In this document: positions 38,729-47,890 of the stretch, one piece after another
How positions within the stretch are numbered: the first letter of the stretch is position 1
Layout of the letters: every line of letters begins with the position of its first letter
NCBI GenBank assembly: GCA_016200545.1
Contig: JACQEO010000040.1
Span: 39,088 to 103,087 of the forward strand
Source: Deltaproteobacteria bacterium
Lineage (GTDB): Bacteria; Desulfobacterota; Binatia; UTPRO1
Reading direction: 5' to 3'
Length of the DNA stretch: 64,000 bases
Position numbers and translations under genes: made by a program
Notes under the pieces: model-generated
Database searches by the model: none
The model's input: the letters and a program-made list of their open reading frames with translations, nothing else
Told to the model about the DNA's origin: nothing

Positions 38729-41718
38729 GGTCGCGCGCACGCCGTCTGCGCGGATGGGTCAGACGCCGTCTCGTTCGATGATCGCGACGGTAGCGCCGCG
38801 ACGCTGTGAATGGGCGGCAGCTTCACCCACACGGCGGCGTCGCGGATCTCGACCGGGTACGTCCGGATGCAGTAGCGCGGATCGGCGAGCCCCTCGCCCG
38901 TCACCAATGAGAAGGTCTTCTTGTGGAGCGGGCAGGCGATCTTCGGGATATCGGCCTGCGTGCCGAGGAGCCCGCGACCGAGGACGGCGTCCTTGCGATG
39001 CGGGCACGTCGCCTGCGTCGCCCACCACTCACCGCGGGTCGCGAAATGAAACACCGCGACACGCAGATCACCGTGCGCGATCGTGAGGCCGCCGTCGCGC
39101 GGGACGTCCGCGACCTGCGCCACGCATACCCATTCGCTCCCCGGCAGATCGGCCGACGGACGCGGCGGGAGCGGCGTCTCGTCGGGCCAATCGACGGGAC
39201 GCTTCTGCCCGCGTTCGCGCACGAAGGCGCTGTCGGCGACGGGCTCGCGGGTCTCGGCGTCGCCGGTCGGAGCACCGACGAGGTCGCGGAACTGACGGCG
39301 GCGCGCAGGATCGCGTACGACAGCCGCCCACTCGCAGGCGTAGCTCGCCACTAGGGCCGCCATGTCGTGCTCGAGCTGAGCGCAGATCCCGAGCGTGTCG
39401 TCGACGAGGACGCCGCGTAGATAGTCGATGCCGCCGTCGAGTCGCTCGAGCCAGCGTGCTGTCCGCTCAAGCGGATTGGCGGTCTGGATGTAGTACATCA
39501 GGAAGCGATCGATCAGGCGAACGACCGTCGCCTCGTCGACGTCGGCGACGAGCAGGTCCGCGTGGCGTGGCTGCGCGCCGCCATTGCCGCAGACGTAGAG
39601 GTTCCAGCCCTTCTCGGTCGCGATCACGCCGAAGTCCTTGCCTTGCGCCTCGGCGCACTCGCGAATGCACCCCGACACCGCGGACTTGAGCTTGTGCGGC
39701 GCGCGGAGGCCGCGGTAGCGCTCCTCGAGGCGGATGGCGAGCGCCGTCGAGTCCTGGACGCCGTAGCGGCACCAGGTGGAGCCGATGCAGCTCTTCACGG
39801 TTCGCATCGCCTTGCCGTAGGCGTGGCCGCTCTCGAAGCCGGCGTCGACGAGCGCCTCCCAGATGTCGGGCAGTTGCTCGACCCGTGCGCCGAGGAGATC
39901 GATCCGCTGGCCGCCCGTGATCTTGCAGTAGAGGTCGAAGCGTTGCGCGATCTCGCCGATCGCGATGAGCTTCGCGGGCGTGATCTCGCCGCCGGGGATG
40001 CGCGGAATGACCGAGTACGTGCCGCCGCGCTGGATGTTGGCGAGGAAGCGGTCGTTGGTGTCCTGGATGGTCGCGTGATTCAGGACGAAGTCGTTCCACG
40101 TGGCGGCGAGAATCGCCGCGACGACGGGGCGGCACACCTCGCAGCCGGCGCCGCTCCCGTGACTCGCGAGCAGCGCATCGAAGCTCGCGATCCGGCCGAG
40201 CTTCACGATCTCGAAGAGCTCCTGACGGGTGTATGCGAAGTGCTCGCAGACGGTGCGCGTGACCGCGCGACCGCCCTTGGCGAGCTCGGCGTCGAGCAAG
40301 GTCGCGAGCAGCGGCACGCAGCCTCCGCAGCCGGTGCCGGCACGGGTACACGCCTTGATGCCGCCGACCGACGTGAGCTCACGCTCGGCGATCGCACGGC
40401 AGATCGCGCCGCGGTTGACGTTGTTGCAGGCGCACACCTGCGCGTCGTCGTCGAGCGGTGTCGTCGCCCCGTCGACGCCCGCAGTACCGAGCAGGAGCTC
40501 GTGCGGTCGCTCGGGGATTCGTGTTCCGCGGCGACATACGTCGAGCAGCGCGTGATACGGCATCGCGTCGCCGACCAGCACGCCGCCCAGGAGGCGCGTG
40601 CCGTCGGCGCTCAGCACGAGCTTTTGGTAGACGCCCCGGATGCGGTCCTCGAGGACCAGGCGCTGCGCCTGGGTGCCGGCGGTCTCGTCGGCGAACGCGT
40701 CGCCGAAGCTCGCAACGTCGACGCCCAGGAGCTTGAGCTTGGTCGAGAGATCGGCGCCGGTGAAGGTCGGATCGGCGCCGGTGAGGCGTGCGGCGAGCAC
40801 CTCGGCCATCGCGTAGCCCGGCGCGACGAGGCCGTAGATCATGCCGCCCACGAGCGCGCACTCACCGATCGCGTGGATCGCGGGGTCACTGGTGCGGAGC
40901 GTGGGGTCGACGACGATGCCGCCGCGCGCGCCGACCGCGAGCCCGCAGGCGCGCGCAAGCTCGTCACGAGGACGGATGCCGGCCGAGATGACCACCATGT
41001 CGACCGCGAGCGCCTCATGGTCCGTGAATCGCAGCGTCTCCACCGTCGTCGCGCCGACGAGCGCCTCCGGGTGTACTCCGACGTGCACGTGCACGCCGAG
41101 GGCTTCGATCGCCCGACGAAGCGCCGCGCCTCCGCCGTCATCGACCTGTCGGGGCATGAGCCGCGGTGCGACCTCGACCACGTGTGTCTCGAGCCCGAGG
41201 TCGAGGACGGCTTTCGCGGCCTCGAGGCCGAGCAGTCCGCCGCCGATGACCGCGACGCGGCGCGCGCTCCGCGCGTATGCACGGATCGCGTCGACGTCTT
41301 CGATGGTGCGGTAGACGAACACGCCGGGCAACTCCGTGCCCGGAATTCCGGGGACGAATGGTGCCGAGCCGGTGGCGAGGACGAGCGCGTCGTAGCGGAC
41401 CCGTCGCCTGCTCGCCGCGGCGACGCTCCGCCGCACGCGGTCGATCGCGACCACGCGCGCGCCGACGTGGAGAGTAATATCGCGCTCGCGATACCAGCTC
41501 GCGTCGGCGAGCAGCAGATCCTCGGCCGTTCGGCCGCTGAAGAGCTCGCTCAGGTGCACGCGATCGTATGCGGGGCGAGACTCATCTCCGAAGACGACGA
41601 TGCGCCAACGCGTACTCTCGTCCAACTCGCGGAGGCGATCGCAGAGGCGATGCGCCACCATGCCGTTCCCGACCACCACCACCGTCTGTCTTGATCGATC
41701 GGCGCTCGTTCGAGGCAT
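38725..41718 (-). CDS. nirB: Fused NirB-NirD nitrite reductase
   Basis: 997 residues. The N-terminal FAD/NAD(P)H module (VVVVGNGMVAHRLCDRLREL; VAVIGGGLLGLEAAKAVLDLG) is followed by the BFD [2Fe-2S] region VCACNNVNRGAICR and CTRAGTGCGGCVP, then siroheme/4Fe-4S domains with SCIGSTWCRYG and SAVSGCIRECAEAQG. The last about 120 residues are a NirD domain with Rieske residues ATCPHRKDAV and CPLHKKTFSLV. It reduces nitrite to ammonium with NAD(P)H in the cytoplasm. NirB and NirD are usually separate genes. First gene of the operon; its ATG at 41718 lies 70 bases below a consensus sigma-54 promoter. Confidence 0.93.
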   Translation of the reverse strand: MPRTSADRSRQTVVVVGNGMVAHRLCDRLRELDESTRWRIVVFGDESRPAYDRVHLSELFSGRTAEDLLLADASWYRERDITLHVGARVVAIDRVRRSVAAASRRRVRYDALVLATGSAPFVPGIPGTELPGVFVYRTIEDVDAIRAYARSARRVAVIGGGLLGLEAAKAVLDLGLETHVVEVAPRLMPRQVDDGGGAALRRAIEALGVHVHVGVHPEALVGATTVETLRFTDHEALAVDMVVISAGIRPRDELARACGLAVGARGGIVVDPTLRTSDPAIHAIGECALVGGMIYGLVAPGYAMAEVLAARLTGADPTFTGADLSTKLKLLGVDVASFGDAFADETAGTQAQRLVLEDRIRGVYQKLVLSADGTRLLGGVLVGDAMPYHALLDVCRRGTRIPERPHELLLGTAGVDGATTPLDDDAQVCACNNVNRGAICRAIAERELTSVGGIKACTRAGTGCGGCVPLLATLLDAELAKGGRAVTRTVCEHFAYTRQELFEIVKLGRIASFDALLASHGSGAGCEVCRPVVAAILAATWNDFVLNHATIQDTNDRFLANIQRGGTYSVIPRIPGGEITPAKLIAIGEIAQRFDLYCKITGGQRIDLLGARVEQLPDIWEALVDAGFESGHAYGKAMRTVKSCIGSTWCRYGVQDSTALAIRLEERYRGLRAPHKLKSAVSGCIRECAEAQGKDFGVIATEKGWNLYVCGNGGAQPRHADLLVADVDEATVVRLIDRFLMYYIQTANPLERTARWLERLDGGIDYLRGVLVDDTLGICAQLEHDMAALVASYACEWAAVVRDPARRRQFRDLVGAPTGDAETREPVADSAFVRERGQKRPVDWPDETPLPPRPSADLPGSEWVCVAQVADVPRDGGLTIAHGDLRVAVFHFATRGEWWATQATCPHRKDAVLGRGLLGTQADIPKIACPLHKKTFSLVTGEGLADPRYCIRTYPVEIRDAAVWVKLPPIHSVAALPSRSSNETASDPSAQTACARP

Positions 41719-41787
41719 TGCCCTTGCTTCTCTCTCCGATCGTGCGCGCCGATGCATCGTGACGCGCAACGTTCGCGAGACGAATTG

Positions 41788-41803
41788 TGCAACGCCAGTG
41801 CCA
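41788..41803 (-). promoter_or_regulatory. Sigma-54 promoter of the nirBD operon
   Basis: On the minus strand TGGCAC (41803-41798), five bases, then TTGCA (41792-41788): an exact match to the -24/-12 consensus TGGCAC-N5-TTGCA. The predicted start of transcription near 41777 leaves about 59 bases of leader. Needs an activator such as the NtrC encoded at 569-1996. Confidence 0.8.
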
Positions 41804-41854
41804 CCGAAGAACCGAGACCGCCGTCCCCCGTTCCGCGCCGGCACGGCAGACCGA

Positions 41855-41871
41855 TGCACGCGCATCGAGCA
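41855..41871. promoter_or_regulatory. Candidate NtrC enhancer site
   Basis: TGCtC...GTGCA palindrome-like 17-mer about 80-95 bases upstream of the predicted start, similar to the NtrC consensus TGCACC-N5-GGTGCA (both TGC/GCA ends kept, one inner half weak). It is at a usual distance for an NtrC enhancer. Confidence 0.35.
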
Positions 41872-41937
41872 GTGCTGCCCGATGAGCAGGCAGCGCGCAG
41901 CGATTCCGGCGGCTGATGCCTCCCATCGTGTCGGGTC

Positions 41938-42846
41938 ATGATCGAGACCAAGCAGCTGCAGATATTCAAAACCATCGTCGACGTCGGAAGCTTCACGGGT
42001 GCGGGCGAGCAGCTCGGCATCAGCCAATCGGCGATCAGTCAGCACGTCCGTGCGCTCGAGGAGGAGCTCGGCGTGTCGCTGCTCGTGCGTCTCGGCAGGA
42101 GCACCCGAATGACGCCCGCGGGCGAAGTCCTGCTACGCTGCGCGCGGCAGGTGCTCGAGAAGCTCGACGAAGCGCGACGCTTCCTCGACGAGCACGCGCA
42201 TGGGCGCGCGGGCATCGTGCGCATCGGGACGCCGGAGCCGCCGTGCAACTACCTGCTGCCTGAAGTGCTCGTCGAACTGAAGCAGCGGTTCCCGCGCATC
42301 GACGCGCGGGTGACGAGCGGGCACACGGCGATGACGCTTGGGCGGCTCGCTGCGGGCGAGCTCGACGTGGCGCTGTTACCGCTACCTCTCGACGCCGGCA
42401 AGCTTCGCGTCGTCGAGGCCGGGCGCGACGAGCTCGTCGCCGTCGTGCCGCCCGACCACCCATGGACGGCGCTGCCCTTCGTGACCGCGCGCGATTTCGA
42501 GAAGGAGCCCTTGCTCGTCTACGATCGAGCGAGCCAGATCACCGACCTGACACTCGGCTTCCTCCTCGAGGAGGGCGTTTTCCCACGCATCGCCGTCGAG
42601 GTCGACCATCTCGAGGCGCTGAAAGACCTGGCGCAGCGGCGGCTCGGCGTCGCCGTGATACCGGTGTGGTCGGCGCGCCGCGAGATCGCCGGCGGTGCGC
42701 TCGTGCCGGTACGACTCGGAGCGACCGGCCTCACGCGCGCGTGGGGTGTCCTGCATCCGGACCTGCAACCCTACCCGGCGACCCTGCGGGCGCTGGTCCG
42801 ACTGTTCGCGGACGCCTTGCCGGCACTGTTCGCGGTCGGGGCATGA
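41938..42846 (+). CDS. LysR-family transcriptional regulator, divergent from nirBD
   Basis: 302 residues. The N-terminal helix-turn-helix (TFKTIV-type) reads FKTIVDVGSFTGAGEQLGIS then QSAISQHVRALEEELGVSL, followed by a LysR substrate-binding domain (LAAGELDVALLPLP). The family is typical of Cbl/NtcB/Nac regulators of nitrogen genes. Position opposite the nitrate operon suggests it regulates it together with NtrC. The last 26 codons and the stop lie inside the direct duplication that reappears at 47262. Confidence 0.9.
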   Translation: MIETKQLQIFKTIVDVGSFTGAGEQLGISQSAISQHVRALEEELGVSLLVRLGRSTRMTPAGEVLLRCARQVLEKLDEARRFLDEHAHGRAGIVRIGTPEPPCNYLLPEVLVELKQRFPRIDARVTSGHTAMTLGRLAAGELDVALLPLPLDAGKLRVVEAGRDELVAVVPPDHPWTALPFVTARDFEKEPLLVYDRASQITDLTLGFLLEEGVFPRIAVEVDHLEALKDLAQRRLGVAVIPVWSARREIAGGALVPVRLGATGLTRAWGVLHPDLQPYPATLRALVRLFADALPALFAVGA

Positions 42847-42926
42847 CGCGCCGGCACGCGCCGGCGCCTAGCTCTGGCAGTCTCGCTCCAGTCTGCTCGT
42901 CCCGTGAAGAGAAGAAGTCCCGGTTC

Positions 42927-43080
42927 GGGCGGGCGGGTACGGAGTGGGGATCAACGGAGCGCGAAGATCGCTAGGCGGGGTAGTGGCGCGTGGGGATTCT
43001 TCCGTACGGCGTGGCGTCGGCGTGCCTATGCACGCTCTTTATGCGCGCTCCGCTGATCCCCACTCCGTACCCACCCGCCC
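42927..43080 (+). repeat. MITE-like element, copy C1 (154 bp)
   Basis: Terminal inverted repeats of 37 bp (42927-42963 and 43044-43080, two mismatches) around about 80 bp. The core 42946-43061 is an inverted copy of the core in C2. No coding capacity. Confidence 0.8.
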
Positions 43081-43373
43081 GCGCAGCGGCCCGCTCGTCG
43101 CGCGGAGAGCGTATCGGCGCAGCGGCGAGGCACGGCGTCGCCGGCGCCGTAGCGGTGACTGGGCCGTCGCGGCGCGTGCGCTGCGCTCGCTGCGCTCGCT
43201 GGCGGGATGGTCGTCGGACGCGGCGTTCAGGTGAACTCGACGCGTCGTTCACTCGGTCGTTCACTCGATGGTCGCGCAGTGAGCCGCGTGGGCGCGGTGC
43301 TCGCCTGGCTCCCGCGAAGAGAAGAGGTCACGGTTCGGGCGGGCGGCATCTTCGTGGGTGGTCCACAGTGCAA

Positions 43374-43515
43374 GGCGGGTGGGGCGGGGGATCAGCGGAG
43401 CGCGTATAAAGAGCGTGCATAGGCACGCCGGCGGCGCGCGGTACGGAAGAATCCCCACGCGCCACTACCCCGCCTAGCGATCTTCGCGCGCAGCTGATCC
43501 CCCGCCCCACCCGCC
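43374..43515 (-). repeat. MITE-like element, copy C2 (142 bp)
   Basis: Inverted relative to C1: terminal repeats 43374-43404 and 43485-43515; the core matches C1 in reverse complement apart from about ten positions. Its outer right edge is exactly where the duplication ends and the truncated secreted-protein gene begins. Confidence 0.8.
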
Positions 43516-43688
43516 GCGCCGACGCCGGCAAGGACATCGCCGGTTTGAAAAGCGATGCCGGCTGCTTGTGCGGGCTGCGCGCAGAACGCGAGAGAGGCGA
43601 GCACGCAGGCTAGTATGGTACGCGTGGAGATGGCGAGGAGGCGGGCAGGCAGAGGCAGTGAAGCAACAACGGCGAGCAGGTTCTTCAT
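43516..43688 (-). pseudogene. 5' stump of a secreted protein gene
   Basis: About 58 codons: signal peptide from ATG 43688 (GAGGAGGG upstream) with a hydrophobic core and a QPAQA cleavage region, then AGIAFQTGDVLAGVGA. This start resembles NHL/beta-propeller (streptogramin lyase-like) secreted proteins whose first repeat reads FQTGDVFAGVG. The rest is replaced by MITE copy C2 at 43515. The frame remains open through the repeat but that part is not family-like. Confidence 0.65.
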
Positions 43689-43728
43689 GAGGACCCTCCT
43701 CGAGGCGGTCCAGTGGTGAAGTCGATAA

Positions 43729-43800
43729 GAAACTTTAGCGGCGTAGTTGACGTAGCACCCTTTATCGGACGCTCCTGTGTTCGCCGCCCATTCGCCTAAT
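43729..43800 (+). repeat. Diverged family A repeat (copy 4)
   Basis: Starts GAAACTTTAGCGG like the island ends, lacks about 10 bases, then GTTGACGTA and TATCGGACG and ends TTCGCCTAAT. It lies between the secreted-protein stump and the IS91 3' end. Similarity to copy 1 is clear but partial. Confidence 0.6.
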
Positions 43801-43916
43801 ACGGGGCGGATGAAGCGGCTCGCCGGTTGCGTGGCCGCGGATGGGCATTGCTAGAGGGGCGAAGGCAGTGCGTCAAAACGCACCGCGGCAGCGCCGGGAC
43901 GATCGGCGGGAGCCGC

Positions 43917-44424
43917 TCAGGAAGGGAAGTCGAACGCGAGCGCGGGATCGCGAGGCGGCGGGCGCGCCGGGGCAAGTTCCGGCATCGCGGTCGGCAGGCC
44001 GAGGTGGCGGAGAATCCGCTCGACCACCGGCGGATCTTCAATCGTGGCGATGAACCGTAGGCGGCCGCCGCAGGTGCACGCAAGAATATCAATCTCGAAA
44101 ATGCGCCGGAGAAGCTCGGCCCACGCGAAATGGCGCCCGGGCGGTCGCGGCGGCGGACGCGACGACGGCGGCGATACGTCGCTCGCGTCGCCGGTGTCGG
44201 AGGCGCCCGGCGTCGGCGACGCGGACACGGGCGGAAGCCGCCGCGCCACGACGGCGGCCGGAACCGGTGACGCGGGGGCGACGGCATCGCATGCGGGCGC
44301 GTCTGCCGACGCCGGCGAAGGCACGGCCCGGAGCGCGACGGCGCGGTGGCGGGCGCGGGGCGCGAGGACTCCATGGTAGAGGAGAAGATTCACCCGCGGC
44401 TTCGGGATCAAGGCCGCGAGCTTC
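43917..44424 (-). pseudogene. IS91-type transposase, C-terminal part
   Basis: About 169 codons: KLAALIPKPRVNLLLYHGVL, then a proline/serine-rich linker and a conserved C-terminal block, RRIFEIDILACTCGGRLRF and IEDPPVVERILRHLGLP. This is the usual IS91 transposase tail. The upstream part is separated by the IS110-type insertion 44425-46040. Confidence 0.8.
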
Positions 44425-45800
44425 CTAAGAAACTCCCTCGATCGCCACGGGGTTTGCGACGAGCGTGAAGCCGAGGCGGCGGGCGCGACGCTGGAGACTG
44501 TCGATCACCCGGCGCTTGTAGCGCTCCTCGTAGTACGGAGCTCCGGGATCGGCGTACGTCATCCCAAACCGCAGCGCCCGGTAGAAGAGGACGGCAAGCT
44601 TTCGGGCCGTGGCGGTTACGGCCTTCGCTTTGCCCGTGCGCGCTGCCAGTCGTCGATAGAATGCGCCGAGCGCGGTCTGCGTCTTGCCGACGTTGACGGC
44701 CGCGATGCGCAGGAGTGCGGCGGCGCGGTTCGACGAGCGCCGCGTTTTCGAGCTGAGCACACGCCCGCCCGAGATCTTGTTGCCGGGCGCCAGGCTCAGC
44801 CACGACGTGAAGTGCTTGGCCGTCGGCCACTTCGTCATGTCGTCGCCGCACTCCGCCACCAGCTTGAGCACGGTGTACGGACCGAAACCGTGGATCTGCG
44901 ACAGGTCGGCGCCGAGCAGGGTGTAGAGCGCAGGCCGCACATCGAAGTTCGGCTCGTTCCTGGCCTTGGCGTGTCGGACCGGTGGCAGCGGCGCCGCCGG
45001 CGCTGCACGCTGCGCGTTCAGCGACTGCAGGACCATTTCGATCTCGCGGTCGCACTCCGCGATCTTGGCCTGATGGAACTCCCACAGTTCCAGCCCCTGC
45101 TTGAGCGCAAAGACGTGTTCGGGGCGGTAGAGTTCCCCGTGAGCGCCTCACGGATGGTCTCCTCCGACGACGCGCAGCGAACGTCGCGGTGTTGCGCCAG
45201 CTCCGCCGGTGCACGGGCGCCGGCGACGATCGCGCGGATGATGCGCAGGCCCGTCACGCCGGTGACGTCGGACACGACGTGATGGAGTTGTACGTTCATC
45301 TGCATGAGCGCCTTCTGCATGTGCTGCACGTGAGCGGCCGCGTACTCGACGGTCCGCTCCCGGTGACGCAGGTAGGCGCGGAGTCGCACGACCTCGTCGC
45401 GCGGGCGGAAACTCCCGCGCAGCAGGCCGTGCTGATGGAGCTGCTGCAACCACTGCGCGTCGTTCACGTCGGTCTTTCTGCCGGGCACGTTCTTCACGTC
45501 GCGCGCGTTCACGAGCAGCACCGCAAACCCACGCGCCTCCAGGATCTCAAAGACCGGGATCCAGTACACGCCGGTCAACTCCATCGCGACCGTCGTGATG
45601 CCCACGCTGGCGAGCCAATCGGCCATCGTGTGGAGATCGCCGCTGAAACTCCGAAACGTGCGCACGGGGTCTTCATCCTGATCGCCGCGCTCCGGGCCGA
45701 CGTGAAACGTTGATCCGACATCCAACCCCGCCGCGTGCTCATTGAGCGTGGGCAGCTGTCCCGGCGATCTTCCGCGCACCTTCTTCTGTTTGCCCTGCAT
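44425..45800 (-). pseudogene. IS110-type transposase, one-base frameshift
   Basis: About 458 residues if the shift is repaired. N-terminal DEDD domain: AAGLDVGSTFHV (Asp), AMELTGVYWIPVFE (Glu), KTDVNDAQWLQQL (Asp pair). C-terminal domain: IHGFGPYTVLKLVAECG and FTSWLSLAPGNKISGGRV (candidate serine). At 45135-45138 a run of four Cs (Gs on the coding strand) has lost one base relative to the expected frame; the continuing frame starts ELYRPEHVFALKQ. The stop TAG at 44425-44427 lies at the element's end. ATG at 45800 has GGAGG upstream. Confidence 0.85.
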
Positions 45801-46040
45801 GGCTGTCCTCCGTAGGTGAATGAAGCCAGGAGCAGGGGCGGCGGAGAAGATCAATTTCCTAAACGGGATCGCCGCGACGGCGTCACCACTATCAAGTCCG
45901 CTCGTCACCCCCGGACCATGTTTTCCCTCGGGTTCGCGGAACACCAATAACTCGACGGCCACTCCTCCCGGCTCGCGATGGTAGGCACGCCGGGAGTTTC
46001 TCGTCGAGCAGGTGCACGGCTCCGCCGTGCGCGACCGTTT
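45801..46040 (-). ncRNA. Candidate bridge RNA region of the IS110-type element
   Basis: IS110-family elements carry a structured guide (bridge) RNA in the noncoding left end upstream of the transposase. This 240-bp leader has two good hairpins: stem 46014-46020/46024-46030 with loop TCC, and stem 45966-45972/45989-45995 with a 16-base loop that could be a target- or donor-binding loop. Presence of an RNA is inferred from family knowledge, not shown. Confidence 0.35.
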
Positions 46041-47164
46041 TCCAGGAACTCGACCGGGGTGAACACGAGCGCGCGCGTCCCGTCCGCCCAAGGGTGCGCG
46101 AGCGTCACGCCGACGCGGCCATCGGCGAGGAGCTCGATCCGCTCCTGCGCGAGCGGCGGGCGCAGAAGGTAGTGAGCCAAGCGCTCGAGCCCCGCGCGGT
46201 CGTCGGCGCGCACCGTCCGGCCCGCGTGCAGATCGAAGCTCGCGTGGCGCGCGTGCCACGGCATCTCGGGTTTGGGCGTGTACGCGTCGGGATCGTTCCC
46301 GATGCGCGCGACGCGCGCGCCCGCGGCGCGGCCGAGGACGCTGCGCCCCGCGACCGACGCGGCGGAGAGCGCAGCGAGGGCGGGCGCGTCCTCGGCGAGG
46401 GGATCGCGCGCGTCCGCGTCCGCCTCGCCGAGCGGGAGGCCGTGGCGCGCGAGGAGGCGCTCGACCCGGCGCGCGATCGCCGCGACGAGCCGCGTGAGCT
46501 CGCCCGGCGTCGGCGGCGACGCGGGCACGAAGCGCCACTCGTCACCGTTGCGGGCGAAGACCCCGTCGAGCGCGAGCGTGTGGTAGTGAACGTTGAGATT
46601 GAGGCCACTCCCAAAGCGCTGAATCGCGGTGATGGCGCCGGTCTCCGCGTCGCTGATGCCGGCGCGGCGCGCGCGGCGGCGGTAGAACCCGCGGAGCGCC
46701 CGCGCGTAGACGGCGAGGACTTCGCGACAGAGCACGTGGTCCCACGCCAAGAGATACCGCAGCCGGAACGGCAGGCTCAGCACCCATTGGCGCATCGGCA
46801 CGGCGGGCAGCACATGATCGACGAGATGCACCGCCCGCTCGGCCATCCGTCGCCCGCCGCAGCTGGGGCAGACCGCGCGTGCTTTGCACGAGAACGGTAC
46901 GAGCCGCTCCGCGTGGCACGCGTCGCAGCGAAAGCGCGCGAAGCCTCGGGCCCACACGCCACATCCCAAGAACTGCCGGAACTCGCGCTCGACGAACGTC
47001 GGCACGCCGCCGGCGGGCTCCGCCGCTGCGAAGAACGTCGCGAGGTGCGTGCGCACGATGCGGTGGAGGACCGTGTGCTCGGCAGCGCGGGGGCGATAGG
47101 CATGGAGTGACGATCGCCTCGCGCAGCGCGTGTCGTTCCGCACCGCCGCGCTGAGTAGCGGCAT
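46041..47164 (-). pseudogene. IS91-type transposase, N-terminal part
   Basis: About 375 codons. Zinc-binding N-terminus FRCDACHAERLVPFSC and AVCPSCGGRRMAERAVH near residue 75-110, the HUH-like motif NLNVHYHTLALDGVF near 195, the candidate catalytic tyrosine in LAHYLLRPPLAQERIE, then HPWADGTRALVFTPVEFLE before the break. Downstream of the break the frame reads into the IS110 leader to 45905. Start at 47164 is arbitrary; homology begins near HAYRPRAAEH. Confidence 0.8.
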
Positions 47165-47422
47165 CGCATTCGCATCGTCCCCTGCGCGTTCTCACGCACC
47201 GCTACGAGTAGGCATCGCCCCGGATGCGGTGCCGCTCCGTTCTGTTCTCGCACTTGACATTCAACCCTACCCGGCGACCCTGCGGGCGCTGGTCCGACTG
47301 TTCGCGGACACGTTGCCGGCGCTGTTCGCGATCGGGGCATGACGCGCCGGCACGCGCTGGCGACTAGCTCTGGCAGTCCCGCTCCAGTCTGCTCGTCCCG
47401 CGAAGAGAAGAGGTCACGGTTC

Positions 47423-47576
47423 GGGCGGGTGGGTACGGAGTGGGGATCAACGGAGCGCGAAGATCGCTAGGCGGGGTAGTGGCGCGTGGGGATTCTTCCG
47501 TACCGCGCGGCGCCGGCGTGCCTATGCACGCTCCTTATGCGCGCTCCGCTGATCCCCACGCCGTACCCACCCGCCC
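47423..47576 (+). repeat. MITE-like element, copy C3 (154 bp)
   Basis: Equivalent of C1 in duplication copy B, same 37-bp terminal repeats. Confidence 0.8.
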
Positions 47577-47890
47577 GCGCGGCGGCCCGCTCGTCGCACG
47601 GAGAGCGTATCGGCGCAGCGGCGAGGTACGGCGGTCGCTGGCGCCGTCGCGGTGACTGGGCCGTTGCGGCGCGTGCGCTTCGCTCGCTGCGCTCGCCGGT
47701 GGAATGGTCGTCGCACGCGGCGTTCACGTGAACTCGACGCCGACATCCCGTCCAGCTCGGTCAGCTACATCGGTCGTTCACTCGATGGTCGCGCAGTGAG
47801 CCGCGTGGGCGCGGTGCTCGCGCGGCTCCCGCGAAGAGAAGAGGTCACGGTTCGGGCGGGCGGTATCTTCGTGTGTGGTCCACGGTGCAA

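Larger units (their letters stand above)
42766..43515 (+). repeat. Direct duplication, copy A (~750 bp)
   Basis: Matches 47262-48032 over its length with scattered differences and one insertion of about 20-25 bases in copy B. It begins inside the LysR gene (codon 277), spans the intergenic region, and ends at the edge of a MITE-like element. It contains no convincing gene beyond the LysR tail; small open frames in it are repeat artefacts. Confidence 0.85.
44425..46040 (-). mobile_element. IS110-type insertion inside IS91
   Basis: Comparing both sides, target sequence reads ...GAGCTTC | TCCAGGAACTC..., which reconstitutes the IS91 frame (FLE-KLAA) on removal of 44425-46040 (1616 bp). No target-site duplication, as normal for IS110. 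The 240 bp between the end and the transposase start are noncoding and may encode a bridge RNA. Confidence 0.75.
43800..47164 (-). mobile_element. IS91-type element, interrupted
   Basis: IS91-family transposase halves at 46041-47164 and 43917-44424 are in the same strand order and join in reading sense (VEFLE then KLAALIPKP) once the IS110-type insertion is removed. Left boundary placed by the family A repeat at 43800 and right boundary by the transposase start; exact termini not determined. Confidence 0.6.

Noticed and set aside
39562..41694. 710-codon plus-strand open frame opposite nirBD
   Set aside because: NirB domains on the minus strand are unmistakable; this frame is only a consequence of GC-rich codon use.
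42944..43537. Several small open frames in the repeat unit (recurrent peptide MGILPYR...)
   Set aside because: They recur at every MITE copy on both strands, so they track the repeat, not a gene.
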